Source: an uncultured Halobacteriovorax sp.
Lineage (GTDB): Bacteria; Bdellovibrionota; Bacteriovoracia; Bacteriovoracales; Bacteriovoracaceae
DNA: 64,000 nt
Assembly (NCBI GenBank): GCA_913061265.1
Contig: CAJXVS010000002.1
Coordinates: 558,001 to 622,000 of the forward strand
Direction: 5' to 3'
In this document: positions 1-7,963 of the stretch, one piece after another
Layout of the letters: every line of letters begins with the position of its first letter
Position numbering within the stretch: position 1 is the first letter of the stretch
Notes under the pieces: model-generated
The model's input: only the letters and a program-made list of their open reading frames with translations
Database searches by the model: none
Told to the model about the DNA's origin: nothing
Made by a program: the position numbers and the translations under genes

Positions 1-733
1 CAGCTATCCAAAAGGTTAAAACTGAATACCCAAGGGTAAGATTAACTTCCTGACCCATGAAGATCTTAGCTGGAAAGTAACTCATATAGGGAAAGGGAGA
101 ATACTTTAAAGCTCCCACTAGCCATTCGGGGTAGAGCTCTAAGGGAAAGATATAACCTGATAAGAAGCTAACAATAATAGAGAGAAGAACTCTCATGATC
201 CAAGTCTCTTCTAACCAAAAGGCGAGAAGCCCTGTGAAGTACTGCATCGTGAACCAGAACATTCCCATGAAAAGTGTAAAGGAAAAGCCTGTTAAGATAA
301 TACTTAAGGAAGGAAATTCTATAAAGCCGAAGAAGACGGCCAAGCAAAGAGTTATTGAACTGACAAAGACTTGAAGGATTTGAAAGCTAACAAAACCCGC
401 TGTATGAAACTCCCAAAACTCAAATGGGTAGATAAGATACGAAGAGATTCGCCCGAGTCTTATATCTTCACTTAAGTTCATGGCGGCATAACCTTGACCA
501 AGAAGACTAATGATAAGAGTCCAAATATGATAGTGCATCATGTCCGAGAAGTTATAACCTTTGATGACAGGAGTGCTACTACCTTCATAAATTGATGACC
601 AAAGATTGTACTTGATAAAAAAGAAAACAAGAAAGGGTCCCACTACTTGTAAAAAGAAGTTAAGACGGTAGGCCGTGTACTTAGACCATGAAATACGAAT
701 GGTTTGCCACCACTTAAGCAGGTAGGTTTGCAT
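1..733 (-). CDS. ABC-2 type transporter permease, partial (C-terminus outside window)
   Basis: I translated this from the minus strand. It reads from ATG at 733 (MQTYLLKWWQTIRISWSKYT...) and is still open at the window edge after about 244 residues. It shows several hydrophobic segments, starting with one near residues 27-45 (FFLQVVGPFLVFFFIKY). A stretch typical of ABC-2/DUF990-like permeases follows, with a C-terminal PFPYMSYFPAKIF motif. The start lies 20 nt inside the end of the ATPase gene, so the two are probably translationally coupled and form one exporter. The substrate cannot be read from sequence. Family assignment is good; the end of the gene is outside the window. Confidence 0.8.
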   Translation of the reverse strand, partial: MQTYLLKWWQTIRISWSKYTAYRLNFFLQVVGPFLVFFFIKYNLWSSIYEGSSTPVIKGYNFSDMMHYHIWTLIISLLGQGYAAMNLSEDIRLGRISSYLIYPFEFWEFHTAGFVSFQILQVFVSSITLCLAVFFGFIEFPSLSIILTGFSFTLFMGMFWFTMQYFTGLLAFWLEETWIMRVLLSIIVSFLSGYIFPLELYPEWLVGALKYSPFPYMSYFPAKIFMGQEVNLTLGYSVLTFWIA

Positions 734-1739
734 GGTCCCTCTGCGCTCGTAAAACTTCAGGGTTAGTCATAAGAGTCTTCATTACTCTTTCTATTGGCAT
801 CTTTTCCGTATTAAATTCTATAACCGGGTGAAGATCTAAGACCTTCTTCCCAACTTCGCGGAGATTCTCTTCAGGAACTCTAATGTCCACACTCGTGCGG
901 CCTTCATTCCATTCACCATGAAACTCGTCTAAGTAACCGCAGCAAGGAATCTCTTCAGAGAAAGTAAAACTGACGGTCTTTTCATTGCCTAAGATATTTT
1001 CAAATTTTTCCAAAGGACCATCGTAAGCTTTAGTGCCATCAAAGATGAGAACAAGACGCTTACAAAGCGCTTGAACATCGGCCATATAATGACTGGTGAT
1101 GATTATGGTGGTTCCATTTTTCTTATGAAAATCTAAGATGAAGGCCCTAATATTCTCTTGGGCCACTAGATCAAGGCCAATGGTGGGCTCGTCTAAGAAG
1201 ATGACATCTGGATTATGTAGAAGAGAGGCCATAAGCTCCATCTTCATTCTCTCTCCAAGAGAGAGCTTTCTTACGTGTACATGGAGAAGATCAACAACTC
1301 CTAAAAGTTCACTCATATAATCTAAACGTTGTTTGAATTCCTGATTAGAGAGTTCATAGAACTTTTGTAAAAGAAGGAATGAGTCCATGGCGGGAATATC
1401 CCACCAAAGCTGAGACTTTTGTCCCATAACTAAAGCAATCTTCTTTTTAAATTCTTTCTTACGCTCCCAAGGACTGTGGCCATTGATGGTCAGTTCGCCA
1501 CTTGTAGGAACGATAATTCCTGTGAACATCTTCATAAGCGTCGTCTTACCGGCACCATTAGGACCTAGAAGACCAATAATTTCGCCTTTATTTATTTCAA
1601 GATTAAAACCATGGACGGCTTTTTTGATTGAATACTTTCGATTAAAAAAAGATTGAAGAGAGCCTTTAAGGCCTGGCTTTTTTTTATAACTTTTGAATTG
1701 CTTTGTGAGGTTTATAACCTCGATAACTTTTTGAGACAT
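714..1739 (-). CDS. ABC transporter ATP-binding protein
   Basis: This is the ATPase of an ABC-2 type export system (341 aa). Walker A is GPNGAGKTT at about residues 59-67, the signature is LSLGERMK, Walker B is VIFLDEPT, and an H-loop TSHY follows. A C-terminal extension of about 80 residues after the ATPase domain resembles those of DUF990-linked ATPases. I use ATG 1739 rather than the in-frame ATG at 1775, because an AAAGGA tract precedes 1739 and the protein then begins MSQKVIEVINL, a usual start for the family. It overlaps the permease by 20 nt. The ribosome-binding site lies in the loop of a perfect 8-bp inverted repeat (1738-1765). Confidence 0.9.
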   Translation of the reverse strand: MSQKVIEVINLTKQFKSYKKKPGLKGSLQSFFNRKYSIKKAVHGFNLEINKGEIIGLLGPNGAGKTTLMKMFTGIIVPTSGELTINGHSPWERKKEFKKKIALVMGQKSQLWWDIPAMDSFLLLQKFYELSNQEFKQRLDYMSELLGVVDLLHVHVRKLSLGERMKMELMASLLHNPDVIFLDEPTIGLDLVAQENIRAFILDFHKKNGTTIIITSHYMADVQALCKRLVLIFDGTKAYDGPLEKFENILGNEKTVSFTFSEEIPCCGYLDEFHGEWNEGRTSVDIRVPEENLREVGKKVLDLHPVIEFNTEKMPIERVMKTLMTNPEVLRAQRDHANLPA

Positions 1740-1765
1740 GACCGGCCATTCCTTTGTCCGGTCAT
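1738..1765 (-). promoter_or_regulatory. Inverted repeat enclosing the RBS of the ABC ATPase gene
   Basis: ATGACCGG (1738-1745) and CCGGTCAT (1758-1765) are perfect reverse complements separated by 12 nt. The 12-nt loop holds the AAGGA ribosome-binding site and the arm nearest the gene includes the first bases of the start codon. As RNA this could fold into a translation-control hairpin; as DNA it could be an operator. It is not followed by a T run, so it is not a standard terminator for the small gene upstream. Confidence 0.45.
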
Positions 1766-1778
1766 CATATTTCAATGA

Positions 1779-1940
1779 TTATATTAGTTCAATTGATCCT
1801 GTCACCGCTGGGCCTCTATAGACCTGGGTCTTGCTTACTGCAGGGGATCTAAAATTAGTCCCTTCTTCTTTTGTATGCGCCGTATTCATCAATAAAAGTG
1901 TCGTTAGGCTGATAAGTAAAAGAGTAATTGTCTTAAGCAT
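1779..1940 (-). CDS. Small secreted peptide, unknown function
   Basis: A 53-residue protein starting at ATG 1940, preceded by a near-ideal GGAGG 6 nt upstream. An in-frame ATG at 1976 lacks such a site. Residues 1-22 (MLKTITLLLISLTTLLLMNTAH) look like a Sec signal peptide, leaving a mature peptide of about 30 residues with SPAVS and RGPAVTGS segments. It lies 39 nt upstream of the ABC ATPase and may be cotranscribed with the exporter. I do not recognise a family. The start and the secretion call are well supported; function is unknown. Confidence 0.55.
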   Translation of the reverse strand: MLKTITLLLISLTTLLLMNTAHTKEEGTNFRSPAVSKTQVYRGPAVTGSIELI

Positions 1941-2154
1941 AAGGAACCTCCATTTGTTCTCACTGATATAATACATTGCGACATTTATGCCAGTTCTTGG
2001 TAAGGTAAGTGCCTGAGATCATTGATTGTAATAAGTATATGGGGCCAGATTTCCGACCACTCTGGTGTCAGAGTTGTTTTCTATAGTTCTAAACAAAAGA
2101 TTTTTTATCTTGAGGAGTTTCTAAGTTTTTTTTAAAAGGCACCGAAAAATAACC

Positions 2155-2367
2155 ATGGATTCTATAAGAGACTACGAATTTGAATATTTAGAAAAGTACT
2201 TTGGTGATGCTTCCGAGGTGCAAAAGAAAGTCGAGAATTGTCCCTTATGTAATGAGAAACTAGCTAAGTCGCATCAAGTAAATCTTAAAGAACTTTATAC
2301 AAGGGAAACGGCCCGCTGCAACTCATGTGGCTATGGTCAGAAAAAATTAATCCATTCCCTGAATTAG
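2155..2367 (+). CDS. Small zinc-ribbon protein
   Basis: A 70-residue protein with two CxxC knuckles (CPLC at about 29-32 and CNSC at about 55-58), the pattern of a four-cysteine zinc ribbon. The rest is charged and soluble. No enzymatic motif is visible. It stands alone ahead of leuS, with a weak hairpin plus T run after its stop. The start codon has only a poor Shine-Dalgarno, so the exact N-terminus is less certain. It could be a nucleic-acid or protein-binding accessory. Confidence 0.6.
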   Translation: MDSIRDYEFEYLEKYFGDASEVQKKVENCPLCNEKLAKSHQVNLKELYTRETARCNSCGYGQKKLIHSLN

Positions 2368-2386
2368 CCCACTGTGGCGGCTTTTT
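2366..2386 (+). terminator. Weak intrinsic terminator after the zinc-ribbon gene
   Basis: AGCC (2366-2369) can pair with GGCT (2379-2382), followed directly by five T residues. The stem is only four pairs, so this is a tentative terminator between the zinc-ribbon gene and leuS. Confidence 0.3.
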
Positions 2387-2412
2387 AGAAACACAACCCA
2401 CGAAAATTCATA

Positions 2413-2418
2413 TATAAT
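2413..2418 (+). promoter_or_regulatory. Candidate -10 box for leuS
   Basis: A perfect TATAAT lies 26 nt upstream of the leuS GTG start. No good -35 hexamer sits 16-18 nt upstream, so the promoter call rests on the -10 box and position alone. Confidence 0.35.
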
Positions 2419-2443
2419 CTTATTTCCAATGGGGAGGAGCGTC

Positions 2444-5200
2444 GTGAAATACGATTACAATAAGATTGAACCAAAATGGCAAAAGTATTGGGAAGAAAAC
2501 CAAACTTTTAAAGTTACTGAAGATAAAACAAAACCGAAATACTATGTTCTCGATATGTTTCCTTATCCTTCAGGTGCGGGTCTGCATGTTGGGCATCCTC
2601 TAGGATATATCGCTTCTGATATTTATACTCGTTATAAAAGAGCTAAGGGCTTTAATGTTCTTCACCCTATGGGCTTTGATGCTTTTGGGCTTCCGGCAGA
2701 GCAGTACGCTATTCAAACTGGTCAGCACCCTGCGATCACGACAGAAAATAATATTAAACGTTACCGTGAGCAATTTGACCGTATCGGTTTTTCATTTGAT
2801 TGGTCTCGGGAAGTTAGGACATGTGATCCTTCTTACTACAAGCATACTCAATGGGCCTTTATTAAAATGTTCGAGTCTTGGTATGATAAAGAACATAATA
2901 AGGCCCGGGCCATTACTGATTTAGTTGCTGTCTTTGAGTCTTATGGAAATAAATCAATTAATGCCTCATGCGCTGAGACTCCGACCTTTTCTGGATCTGA
3001 ATGGAAGAGGTTCTCTGAAAGTGAACAACAAAAGATACTTTTAAATTATAGAATTGCTTTTTTAGCAGACACGACTGTTAACTGGTGTCCTGCTCTTGGG
3101 ACAGTCTTAGCTAACGATGAAGTTAAAGACGGCCTTAGTGAACGAGGGGATCACCCTGTTGAACAAAAAGTGATGAAGCAATGGTCTCTAAGAATAAGCG
3201 CTTACGCGCAAAGACTTTTAGAAGGCCTTGATAAAGTTGATTGGTCTGAATCAATTAAAGAGCAACAAAGAAATTGGATCGGTCGCTCTGAAGGAGCGGA
3301 AGTTCTTTTTAAAGTTAAGGATTCAGAGGTTAACTTTGAGATCTTTACCACAAGACCCGACACTATGTTTGGGGTCACCTTTATGGTGCTCGCTCCCGAG
3401 AGTGAGCTTGTTGATAAAGTAACCACTGACGATCAAAAGGCTTCTGTTAATTCTTATCTAGAAGTTGTTAAGAAGAAAACAGACAGAGATAGACTGGCTG
3501 ACGTTAAGAATGTAACAGGTGTTTTCTCTGGGGCTTATTGTATACATCCTTTTTCTGGAGAAGAGATTCCTATTTGGATTGGAGATTATGTCTTAGGTGG
3601 CTACGGAACTGGAGCTATCATGGCCGTTCCTGCTCATGATTCAAGGGATTATGCCTTTGCTAAAGAGTTTAATATTTCTATTACCGAAGTTGTTAGCGGT
3701 GGAGACATCTCTAACGAGTCCTATGATGCTAAAGATGGGAAACTTGTTAATTCAGATTTCTTAAATGGTCTTGAAGTTAAAGAGGCCATCAAAAAAATGA
3801 ATCATGAAGTTGAAGCGAGAGGGCTTGGTAAGAAAAAGATCAATTATCGCCTAAGAGACGCTATCTTTGCTAGACAAAGATATTGGGGAGAGCCTCTTCC
3901 AGTTTATTTTAAAGATGGACTTCCTTATACCTTAAAAGAAAGTGAACTTCCCTTAGAGTTACCTGAAGTAGATGCTTATCTTCCCACTGAAGATGGAGAC
4001 CCACCTCTTGCTAGGGCCGATGGATGGAAGTTTGAACTCTCAACCATGCCTGGCTTTGCTGGATCTTCCGCTTATTACTTACGTTATATGGATCCGCATA
4101 ATAAAAAAGAACTAGCCTCTAGAGAAAGCATGGATTACTGGAAGAGTGTTGATCTCTATGTTGGTGGCTCAGAGCATGCTACGGGGCACCTTATCTATTC
4201 TCGCTTTTGGAATAAGTTCCTTTTTGATCTCGGTTACTCAGTGGTTAAAGAGCCTTTTAAGAAACTCGTTAATCAAGGAATGATTCAAGGTCGCTCTAAC
4301 TTTGTTTATAGAATTAAGGGAAGTAATAAATTTGTCTCTCATAGTCTTAAGGACAAGCATGATACGACAGAGCTTCATGTGGATGTAAATATTGTAGATA
4401 ATGATTTTCTCGATATGGAGGCCTTTAAGACTTGGCTTCCTGAATATAAAGACGCTGAGTTCATGACTGAAGAAGTTGATGGGGCTCAAAAGTACAAATG
4501 CGGCTTCGCAACTGAGAAGATGAGCAAGTCTAAGTGGAATGTAGTGAATCCGGATATTATCTGTGAACGCTATGGCGCTGATACCTTAAGGCTTTATGAA
4601 ATGTTCTTAGGACCTATTGAACAAGCAAAACCATGGAATACAAATGGCATTGAAGGAGTTCATAGGTTTTTAAAGAAGTTTTGGGGTCTTTTTTATGATC
4701 AAGATGAAAAACTTCTTCTTAACGAAGAGGAAGCAACAGATGAGGAATTAAAGATCCTTCATAAGACTATTAAAAAAGCTTCTGAAGATATGGAGAACTT
4801 CTCTTTTAATACTTCTATATCGGCTTTTATGATCGCTTTAAATGAACTTCCTAAAGGTTGCCATAAAAGAGCAATCATTGAGCCTTTAACAATTCTCTTA
4901 GCTCCTTTTGCTCCTCATCAAGCTGAAGAACTCTGGTCTGTCTTAGGTCATAAAGATAGTGTTACTCATGCTGCTTGGCCTGAATTTAATGAAAGCTTCT
5001 TAACCGAAAGCACTTATAAATACCCAGTCTCTTTTAATGGAAAGATGAGGTACTTACTTGACCTTGATATTAACTTAAATAAAGAACAGATCGAAAAGGC
5101 CATTCTCGAGCATGAGAATAGTCAAAAATACTTAGATGGTAAGACAATCAAGAAAGTGATTATCGTTCCTAAGAAGATCGTTAACATCGTTGTAGGATAA
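2444..5200 (+). CDS. leuS: Leucine--tRNA ligase, Bacteroidota-like type
   Basis: Charges tRNA-Leu with leucine in the cytoplasm. The class I signatures are clear: HVGH in [16 protein letters not shown] near residue 45 and EKMSKSKWN near residue 690, plus the CP1 editing domain with TTRPDTMFG. The start is GTG 2444, because the GGGGAGGAG ribosome-binding site covers the alternative ATG at 2429. At 918 aa it is longer than the E. coli type (860). It carries the CP1-region insertion ([19 protein letters not shown]) and an extra segment before KMSKS ([17 protein letters not shown]) that I associate with Bacteroidota LeuRS. This suggests acquisition by transfer, to be tested by phylogeny. Start of a three-gene run with the next two genes. 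Confidence 0.97.
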   Translation: MKYDYNKIEPKWQKYWEENQTFKVTEDKTKPKYYVLDMFPYPSGAGLHVGHPLGYIASDIYTRYKRAKGFNVLHPMGFDAFGLPAEQYAIQTGQHPAITTENNIKRYREQFDRIGFSFDWSREVRTCDPSYYKHTQWAFIKMFESWYDKEHNKARAITDLVAVFESYGNKSINASCAETPTFSGSEWKRFSESEQQKILLNYRIAFLADTTVNWCPALGTVLANDEVKDGLSERGDHPVEQKVMKQWSLRISAYAQRLLEGLDKVDWSESIKEQQRNWIGRSEGAEVLFKVKDSEVNFEIFTTRPDTMFGVTFMVLAPESELVDKVTTDDQKASVNSYLEVVKKKTDRDRLADVKNVTGVFSGAYCIHPFSGEEIPIWIGDYVLGGYGTGAIMAVPAHDSRDYAFAKEFNISITEVVSGGDISNESYDAKDGKLVNSDFLNGLEVKEAIKKMNHEVEARGLGKKKINYRLRDAIFARQRYWGEPLPVYFKDGLPYTLKESELPLELPEVDAYLPTEDGDPPLARADGWKFELSTMPGFAGSSAYYLRYMDPHNKKELASRESMDYWKSVDLYVGGSEHATGHLIYSRFWNKFLFDLGYSVVKEPFKKLVNQGMIQGRSNFVYRIKGSNKFVSHSLKDKHDTTELHVDVNIVDNDFLDMEAFKTWLPEYKDAEFMTEEVDGAQKYKCGFATEKMSKSKWNVVNPDIICERYGADTLRLYEMFLGPIEQAKPWNTNGIEGVHRFLKKFWGLFYDQDEKLLLNEEEATDEELKILHKTIKKASEDMENFSFNTSISAFMIALNELPKGCHKRAIIEPLTILLAPFAPHQAEELWSVLGHKDSVTHAAWPEFNESFLTESTYKYPVSFNGKMRYLLDLDINLNKEQIEKAILEHENSQKYLDGKTIKKVIIVPKKIVNIVVG

Positions 5201-5203
5201 AAG

Positions 5204-5704
5204 ATGATAAGAATTATAAGCGCTACCTCAGGAAATAATTTAAATTTGGCAAAGGCCCTCGAAGCCGTTGTTAAAGATCTAGGAGGAGAAGCTTCTATTA
5301 TTAACCTTGAAGAACTTAACCTTCCTCTCTATACACCGCCTCTTGAGAAAGAAGGGATGCCAGAGAAAGCAGCTTGGCTGACTAAAGAACTTACTGATTC
5401 TAAAGGAACTATTTGGTTAGCTCCTGAGTATAACGGATCCCTCCCTCCCGTTGTTTGTAATGCAGTGGCTTGGGTTTCTCGTGCTGGTGGAGAGAATTGG
5501 AGAGATGCTTTTAATTATAAGTACGCTGTTGTAGGAACTCACTCAGGTGGGGGAGGGGCCAAGCTTGTTGGCGCTGTTAAAGGTCAATTAGAGCACTTAG
5601 GAACAACGGTCCTTGCAAGAAGCATCATAACAAATTATCAAAAAGAACTTAATCCAGAGTCTGCTAAGACAATTCTTAGTCAGTTAATGGAACTATCTAA
5701 ATGA
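5204..5704 (+). CDS. NADPH-dependent FMN reductase family protein
   Basis: A flavodoxin-fold oxidoreductase of 166 aa. The N-terminal beta strand and phosphate loop read IRIISATSGNNLNLAKAL. The family motif PEYNGSLPP lies near residues 78-86, where it contacts flavin, and a THSGGGGA loop comes later. Members reduce FMN, quinones, azo dyes or chromate with NAD(P)H; the actual substrate is unknown. It starts 3 nt after leuS and its stop overlaps the next start (ATGA), so it is probably read from the leuS transcript. Confidence 0.85.
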   Translation: MIRIISATSGNNLNLAKALEAVVKDLGGEASIINLEELNLPLYTPPLEKEGMPEKAAWLTKELTDSKGTIWLAPEYNGSLPPVVCNAVAWVSRAGGENWRDAFNYKYAVVGTHSGGGGAKLVGAVKGQLEHLGTTVLARSIITNYQKELNPESAKTILSQLMELSK

Positions 5705-6054
5705 AAGCTGGGCTTTGGGTCACTTATGCTTCGGCCATAGGCTGTATTGTCTTTGGAATTAGTAAGGGCATAAAGCCACTCTTGGCCTTCACAGGAAATA
5801 CTCATACGATTGTTTTTACTATTGGAATGATGATCCTAGTCTTTGCCTTTGGAAAGACTACTGGTTTATTTAGTCGAAAAGAGGGAAAGGTTTTAGATGA
5901 TGATTATGATGATGAATTTCATAATGATTTTTCTAAAGTTGGTAGTGGAACAGATATTATCAAAGTAATGCCTGAAGATCATACCTTAGCAACCAAGGCC
6001 CAAGGGCTTCCATCAGAATTTAATAAAGAAGTTAAAAAGATCGATGAAGATTAA
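5701..6054 (+). CDS. Small two-helix membrane protein, unknown
   Basis: A 117-residue protein overlapping the flavin reductase stop by ATGA. Two hydrophobic segments (about residues 5-20 and 33-52) are followed by a soluble, strongly acidic tail containing DDDYDDEFHND. This gives a hairpin membrane anchor with a charged domain, probably cytoplasmic. No family recognised. It ends exactly where the convergent TIGR02147 gene ends. Confidence 0.6.
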   Translation: MKAGLWVTYASAIGCIVFGISKGIKPLLAFTGNTHTIVFTIGMMILVFAFGKTTGLFSRKEGKVLDDDYDDEFHNDFSKVGSGTDIIKVMPEDHTLATKAQGLPSEFNKEVKKIDED

Positions 6055-6837
6055 TTACTTTGTTAAGGGAAAGAACTGCATATTAAAGAGGTAAACATCA
6101 TCCCCCGGTTTTGCCTCCATTTTTTTTCCAAACTCTACCTGAAAATCACGAATCATCTTTTGCGCCTTCTCAATATCTTTTGAAGCGATACTAATAGTCG
6201 AAGAAGTAAAGATCCTCTTAGTAGGGGAGATGGGGAGGGCCTCTTTAGCGAGCTCCATAATACTATGGTGATAATTCTTTACCTCAGTGGGGTTTACTTC
6301 ACCCTCAGGAGCGATAACTTTATTAGTGACTTTGTAATCACTAGTTAAGATACCTCGCTGAACCAATTTCTCTAACAGTAATTGAACCTGGGGAATCTCT
6401 ACATGAGGCCTAAGCCTATTTAAGATGTAGTCCCATTCTGGTTTAAAGTCTTCAAGATGGCTCATCTCTCTTATAGCAAAAGCAAGCCATTGAAAAACAA
6501 GATCTCCCTTTGTGCTTTGAGAACTGCCTTGGTTTCCCGTAAGCATGACAAGTAGTTTTGGATCATTCTTAGTAACCTTGTTAAGTCTTACTAGTTCTTT
6601 AAAATAGGTCTCTGCATCTAATCCTAACTCAAAGTAAGAGATAAACTTATCAACCATTTTAGGACCTGCATGACGGTCCTTCTTGATAACCATAGTTAGG
6701 GCAGAGGTTGTTTTTAACCCGAGCTTTCTTGCCCAAAGACCATAAGACCAGTAATCACTATTTGATTTTTTATAATCAAACCAGGCCTTTAAAAAGTCCC
6801 TATAGTCCTGAAAATCATAGATATTTGGCATGTTCAC
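6055..6837 (-). CDS. TIGR02147 family putative transcriptional regulator
   Basis: A 258-260 aa protein beginning (M)NMPNIYDFQDYRDFLKAWFDYKK, the hallmark N-terminus of the TIGR02147 family. This family is expanded in Bdellovibrio relatives and Fibrobacter and is thought to be regulatory. An HTH-like segment (WARKLGLKTTSALTMVIKKDRH) spans about 35-56. The C-terminal half has the family's TSSTISIASKDIEKAQKMIRDF region. Either GTG 6837 or ATG 6831 could start translation; neither has a strong Shine-Dalgarno. It is divergent from a secreted-protein gene, across a region with a perfect 9-bp inverted repeat that is a good candidate for its own operator. Confidence 0.85.
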   Translation of the reverse strand: MNMPNIYDFQDYRDFLKAWFDYKKSNSDYWSYGLWARKLGLKTTSALTMVIKKDRHAGPKMVDKFISYFELGLDAETYFKELVRLNKVTKNDPKLLVMLTGNQGSSQSTKGDLVFQWLAFAIREMSHLEDFKPEWDYILNRLRPHVEIPQVQLLLEKLVQRGILTSDYKVTNKVIAPEGEVNPTEVKNYHHSIMELAKEALPISPTKRIFTSSTISIASKDIEKAQKMIRDFQVEFGKKMEAKPGDDVYLFNMQFFPLTK

Positions 6838-6861
6838 AGGGGCTTATCGGTAGATCACAGA

Positions 6862-6886
6862 TTTTGTGAAGGCTTTGTTCACAAAA
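6862..6886. promoter_or_regulatory. Perfect 9-bp inverted repeat, candidate operator
   Basis: TTTTGTGAA (6862-6870) and TTCACAAAA (6878-6886) are exact reverse complements, 7 nt apart, in the divergent promoter region of the TIGR02147 gene and the 6981 gene. Extra copies of the half-site lie nearby: TTCACA 6833-6838, ATCACA 6854-6859 and TTGTGAG 6888-6894. The TGTGA/TCACA spacing is 9 nt, not the 6 nt of CRP sites. Confidence 0.55.
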
Positions 6887-6921
6887 CTTGTGAGGGAAAA
6901 CTTGATAAGTATGATCAGTTT

Positions 6922-6951
6922 TTGTTTTCAAATCATTTCACTCTGTATAAA
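6922..6951 (+). promoter_or_regulatory. Candidate promoter for the 6981 gene
   Basis: TTGTTT (6922-6927), an 18-nt spacer, then TATAAA (6946-6951). If transcription starts about 7 nt downstream, the ATG at 6954 would be at or before the transcript start. This supports ATG 6981 as the true start codon. The 12-mer containing the -10 (6940-6951) recurs at 37731-37742. Confidence 0.4.
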
Positions 6952-6980
6952 AAATGTTTAACAAATCAACCGGAACAGAT

Positions 6981-7364
6981 ATGAAAAAAGTCTTACTAGC
7001 TATTCTTTTATTAACACAAATTGTGAAAGGCTATGGCGAAACTCAAGTCGTTTATTTTCCGGCTAATATTCAACTTACCGATGAAGTTAAGTCTTTTATA
7101 ACTGAATCTGTTAAGCATTACTGCTCTTTGGCCGTAAAAAGGTCTGAGAGGATTAACCTCGTTAGTATTGAAATAGTTAAAGGTGATGCCTCAAAAGGAG
7201 AAGAAGATTCTCTCTTGGCCATCTTAGAAGTTGAATATAAATTAAAAGATCTTGGACGTGATAAAATCGAAATCATAGTTGAAGATGCAGACATTAATGA
7301 TCCCCAATTCCCAAGGCTCAGTTTAAAAGGACTGAAATCTTTGGGTGGAGTATGCCAGGACTGA
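6981..7364 (+). CDS. Secreted protein of unknown function
   Basis: A 127-residue protein with a Sec signal peptide (MKKVLLAILLLTQIVKGYGE) and a small soluble domain rich in beta strands (TQVVYFPANIQL, LVSIEIVKGDA, LLAILEVEYKL). I place the start at ATG 6981 rather than 6954, because the signal peptide then begins with MKK and the promoter -10 overlaps the earlier region. It is divergent from the TIGR02147 gene, so that regulator may control it. No family recognised. Confidence 0.6.
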   Translation: MKKVLLAILLLTQIVKGYGETQVVYFPANIQLTDEVKSFITESVKHYCSLAVKRSERINLVSIEIVKGDASKGEEDSLLAILEVEYKLKDLGRDKIEIIVEDADINDPQFPRLSLKGLKSLGGVCQD

Positions 7365-7399
7365 ATCCCCTTATCCTCATTCCGAAGCATATACGTAAG

Positions 7400-7435
7400 A
7401 AAGGCCACCTCTGCAAATGGGTGGCCTTTTTTTTT
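7400..7435. terminator. Strong bidirectional intrinsic terminator
   Basis: AAAGGCCACC (7400-7409) pairs perfectly with GGTGGCCTTT (7420-7429) across a 10-nt loop, followed by a run of nine T. The A-rich left flank lets it also serve the minus-strand response-regulator gene. It separates two convergent genes. Confidence 0.9.
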
Positions 7436-7826
7436 ACTTAAAAAGAGCGAAGATATTCCCTAGTAAATCTTCTTTAGTAAAAGGCTTCTTTAACAGGAAG
7501 AGGTTTGGATCTCTTGAGGCTTGGCTTTCGTGAAGCTTATTTGAGTTTCCGGTAGCGATGACTATAGGGACTGCTCGGTTGATAACATTCTTTCTAATAA
7601 TTTCTATAAGCTCCTCTCCATGAAGAAGTGGCATATCTAGGTCAGTGATAACGAGGTCAAATTTAGACTCATCTAAGATCTTCCAAGCTTCTTGCGGACT
7701 TTTAGTCAGAGTGACCTGGAAGTGCTGTCCCTCTAGAAACTCGTTATAAGCCTCTAGAATCATCTCTTCATCATCTACTATGAGAATACGTGGTGCTTCA
7801 TTTTGATTTATTTGTCTTAAACTCAT
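7434..7826 (-). CDS. Single-domain response regulator (CheY-like receiver)
   Basis: A 130-residue receiver domain with no output domain. Acidic pair VDDEE lies near residue 17, phospho-acceptor Asp in VITDLDMP near 60, Thr in VIATGN near 90 and Lys in LLKKPF near 110: all five catalytic positions are present. I start it at the internal ATG (MSLRQINQNEAPRILIVDDEE), because the 19 extra residues from 7883 have no family counterpart. The Shine-Dalgarno is poor. No histidine kinase is adjacent, so the partner is unknown. Confidence 0.85.
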   Translation of the reverse strand: MSLRQINQNEAPRILIVDDEEMILEAYNEFLEGQHFQVTLTKSPQEAWKILDESKFDLVITDLDMPLLHGEELIEIIRKNVINRAVPIVIATGNSNKLHESQASRDPNLFLLKKPFTKEDLLGNIFALFK

Positions 7827-7926
7827 TAAGTTTATACTAAAGCATATTGGGATCTTTGTATAACCTACCGTAATTACTGCCATTAATTAGTCTTAAAACT
7901 GAACTAACTTATTAATTTTCAAGTAG

Positions 7927-7955
7927 TTGCCAATGTTTTAGGGGCTTTTTATTAT
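7927..7955 (+). promoter_or_regulatory. Sigma70-like promoter of the ureide operon
   Basis: TTGCCA (7927-7932), exactly 17 nt, then TATTAT (7950-7955). The predicted transcript start (about 7962) falls 1-3 nt before the allB ATG at 7964, and no Shine-Dalgarno is present. The operon mRNA may therefore be nearly leaderless. Confidence 0.55.
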
Positions 7956-7963
7956 AACGAGCT

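Noticed and set aside
1977-2154. Coding or RNA gene in the divergent spacer before the zinc-ribbon gene
   Set aside because: No frame over about 10 codons and only a weak 5-bp inverted repeat (CCAGA/TCTGG); probably promoter sequence.
6862-6886. CRP binding site
   Set aside because: The TGTGA and TCACA halves are 9 nt apart, not 6, so it does not fit the CRP spacing.
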